Of a DNA stretch of 51,282 nt, positions 49,923 through 51,282 are shown in pieces (position 1 is the first letter of the stretch; every line of letters begins with the position of its first letter). Origin of the DNA: an uncultured Anaerococcus sp. (GTDB lineage: Bacteria; Bacillota; Clostridia; Tissierellales; Peptoniphilaceae); assembly GCF_943912825.1 (NCBI RefSeq), contig NZ_CALTUX010000013.1, forward strand, positions 1-51,282, read 5' to 3'. The position numbers and the translations under genes were made by a program. The notes below the pieces were generated by a model. It had not been told where the DNA came from. It worked only from the letters and a program-made list of their open reading frames with translations, and did no database searches.

Positions 49923-50801
49923 ATGATAGATGAAAGAAAAGAATTTGGTAAAAAACTAATAGAAATAAGAGAAGTGAAAGGCCTAAGACAGGCTGATGTA
50001 GCAGATATAGCAGATATAAGTCAAAGAACAATAGGAAGGCTTGAAAGAGGAGAAATAGAATCGGCATCTGTAGATAGTCTAATAGAACTATCCAAGATAT
50101 ATGGTCTTGATGTCCTTACTTTATACAAGAAATATATCTATGGAGATTATTGCATACTTGAAGAAATCAAGAATTCATTAGATATAAATGCAATGTTTCT
50201 AACAAAGGATATAAGAATAGACCTATTAGAAAAAATAAACTTAATAAAAGATAGTAGAGAACTAAGAGCAATAAAATATGAGATAAATCTCCTGGAACTA
50301 TTTATACGATATTTAAACTCTGAGATAACTAATGAAGAATTAAGTGAAATATATGAGGACCTATCCTCAACTAAGATTAAAAGAAAAAACTTCGATAATC
50401 TCGACCTTCAAGGCATAGACCTCCGCATATTATTAAATATAGCATCCACATCCCAAGATTTTAAGGGTATCGATAGGGTGGAGATATTTAATAAGTGCAA
50501 AAATCAAGATAAAGATAAGATAGTAAAAATAGGCACTTGTAATAACCTTGCTAATTGGAACATAATAAATAAAAATTATGAAGAAGCCATTAAGATAGCA
50601 AATGAAGGGATAGAATATGCAAGAATAAACTCCTCGATAGATGCTTTATTATACCTATATTTTTCAAGATTTATTGCTTGTTATAGAGCTAATAAAAATT
50701 ATGAAGAGTCCTTAACAGCTACAAAAGTGTTATTAGTAAATATCTTAAATAAAGATTTACAGTTACTAATGAATAAAAAAATAGAAATTATATTAGGATA
50801 A
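49923..50801 (+). CDS. XRE-family regulator with TPR-like C terminus (candidate RRNPP peptide receptor)
   Basis: The start at 49923 (MIDERKEFGKKLIEIREVKG) follows AGAGG. The frame opens 90 bases earlier, but that part runs through the previous terminator. The 292-residue product has an N-terminal helix-turn-helix (LRQADVADIADISQRTIGRL, within about 6-62) and an all-helical C-terminal part. Its end holds TPR-like repeats (WNIINKNYEEAIKIANEGIE, then ALLYLYFSRFIACYRANKNY). This is the size and build of PlcR, Rgg and similar receptors. A small exported-peptide gene converges on it 221 bases away. A peptide-responsive regulator is likely; the pairing is inferred. Confidence 0.78.
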   Translation: MIDERKEFGKKLIEIREVKGLRQADVADIADISQRTIGRLERGEIESASVDSLIELSKIYGLDVLTLYKKYIYGDYCILEEIKNSLDINAMFLTKDIRIDLLEKINLIKDSRELRAIKYEINLLELFIRYLNSEITNEELSEIYEDLSSTKIKRKNFDNLDLQGIDLRILLNIASTSQDFKGIDRVEIFNKCKNQDKDKIVKIGTCNNLANWNIINKNYEEAIKIANEGIEYARINSSIDALLYLYFSRFIACYRANKNYEESLTATKVLLVNILNKDLQLLMNKKIEIILG

Positions 50802-51022
50802 ACTAAATAAGTAGTTAAAAATCATGAATAAATATCGACCTGTAACTAGAAAACTCTCTGGTAAATTTTCCCCTTGATTTCAGAAAGTACATTTTATAAA
50901 TCTGGATTGACTAGGCAAAGTTTCAATTGAGTTTTTAATTATTTTAGGTCGATTACTAGAATGTGATAGTAGTGATAACAATCTAGACTAATTTATTCAT
51001 ACTGTAACAAGACTTTTCAAAG
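50802..51022. other. Gap between the regulator and the small peptide gene
   Basis: No further gene was found. TCGACCT (50835-50841) and AGGTCGA (50946-50952) are inverted copies about 105 bases apart, each near an ACTAGAA phrase. They may be regulator sites or close a long hairpin downstream of the peptide gene. Confidence 0.4.
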
Positions 51023-51163
51023 TCAAATAGAATCAGATTTATATGTAGTTGATTTAACCATAATAATAATATCTTCATCATCAGCTAGAGATTCATTCAT
51101 AGTAGACAAAAATGGCATTATGAACATGATTGACACTAAGATTAAAAATCTAAATTTTTTCAT
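51023..51163 (-). CDS. Small exported peptide, candidate signalling pro-peptide
   Basis: This short gene encodes 46 residues behind an excellent ribosome site (GAGGAGGTAATTAT before the ATG). The N terminus is a typical signal peptide: KK at 2-3, a hydrophobic core at about 6-20, and a neutral end ESLA near 24-27. The remaining exported part, from about residue 28, is DDEDIIIMVKSTTYKSDSI. Size and build match PapR-, Phr- and SHP-type pro-peptides whose C-terminal fragment re-enters the cell to bind an RRNPP regulator. It converges on such a regulator gene. I do not recognise the sequence. A secreted peptide of another kind cannot be excluded. Confidence 0.7.
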   Translation of the reverse strand: MKKFRFLILVSIMFIMPFLSTMNESLADDEDIIIMVKSTTYKSDSI

Positions 51164-51282
51164 ATAATTACCTCCTCGTATATTGGAGATGTAGTAAAAA
51201 CACTACATTTTATTCTCAATCCCATTTTCTTATGGGATAATAATTGTATAGATAGAGGTCGTAGTTCACCTCCTTGAAGCTT
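51164..51282 (-). other. Upstream region of the peptide gene
   Basis: On the minus strand two hairpins precede the gene: ATCCCAT/ATGGGAT (51218-51236) and TGTAGT/ACTACA (51191-51208). An AAGGAGGTGA phrase lies at the window edge without a well-placed start codon. No clear promoter hexamers were seen; the promoter may be outside the window. Confidence 0.4.

Noticed and set aside
51216..51269. A 17-codon minus-strand frame (GTG start) upstream of the small exported peptide, as a leader peptide
   Set aside because: The GTG is part of the AGGAGGTG phrase itself, leaving no spacing from the ribosome site.

Overview
The window looks like chromosome from a low-GC Gram-positive anaerobe, most likely the Anaerococcus/Peptoniphilus group (Peptoniphilaceae). 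That placement is inference. It rests on the AT-rich codon choice, strong AGGAGG-type ribosome binding sites, a complete Firmicute-style S10-spc-alpha ribosomal operon with rpsD inside it and zinc-type S14, an iron-dependent alcohol dehydrogenase, KdgT-type permeases, and a wall-anchored protein with an NAKTG-type tail. No rRNA, tRNA, complete insertion sequence, prophage or CRISPR array was seen.

Layout. 1-8.4 kb: end of a repeat unit, a translationally coupled ATP-grasp/esterase pair, a self-regulating XRE/small membrane protein pair, an iron alcohol dehydrogenase, a MalY-type aminotransferase, a KdgT-like permease, a GNAT acetyltransferase and a second, frameshifted KdgT-like permease. 8.6-23.3 kb: rpsJ to rplQ, 30 genes including secY, adk, infA and rpoA, with a promoter and folded leader before rpsJ and a second folded leader between infA and rpmJ. 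23.5-27.3 kb: a tightly packed operon of a PAS/PP2C phosphatase, deoC, a cytoplasmic alpha-amylase and RNase H. 28.7-30.1 kb: an alanine/lysine-rich surface protein. 31.3-37.1 kb: uvrB and uvrA, separated by a gene-free repeat locus. 37.3-49.8 kb: a UxuB-like oxidoreductase behind a promoter and cre-like site, a zinc-type ArsR/HMA/P1B-ATPase metal efflux operon, a remnant small-peptide locus, a GntR/DUF1648 pair, transketolase, a DJ-1 protein, an NAD-epimerase relative, a phd-doc-msrB operon and an aminotransferase. 49.9-51.2 kb: an XRE regulator with a TPR-like C terminus and, converging on it, an unlisted 46-codon gene for a small exported peptide.

Two things stand out. First, the gene-free stretches at 1-414, 27305-28390 and 33290-34250 belong to one family. 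The two complete loci are head-to-head pairs of a roughly 500-base unit, so each is a giant imperfect palindrome. Each unit carries a series of hairpins at matching positions whose stems differ in sequence but stay paired, including one with an invariant GATGA internal loop. I do not recognise this family. It may be a non-autonomous mobile element, a structured RNA, or both. Second, the regulator and small peptide at the right end have the parts of an RRNPP (PlcR/PapR-like) peptide-signalling system. Other structured DNA includes three tandem repeats before uvrB, a palindromic element after the alcohol dehydrogenase, and the two ribosomal leaders.

Work division suggested by the genes: the uronate/ketodeoxygluconate functions (two KdgT permeases, UxuB-like enzyme), transketolase, DeoC and amylase point to sugar-acid, pentose and glucan use. 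The metal operon and MsrB serve stress defence. Phd-Doc and the DUF1648 pair are regulatory modules. All functions are read from motifs and context only; no database search was run.
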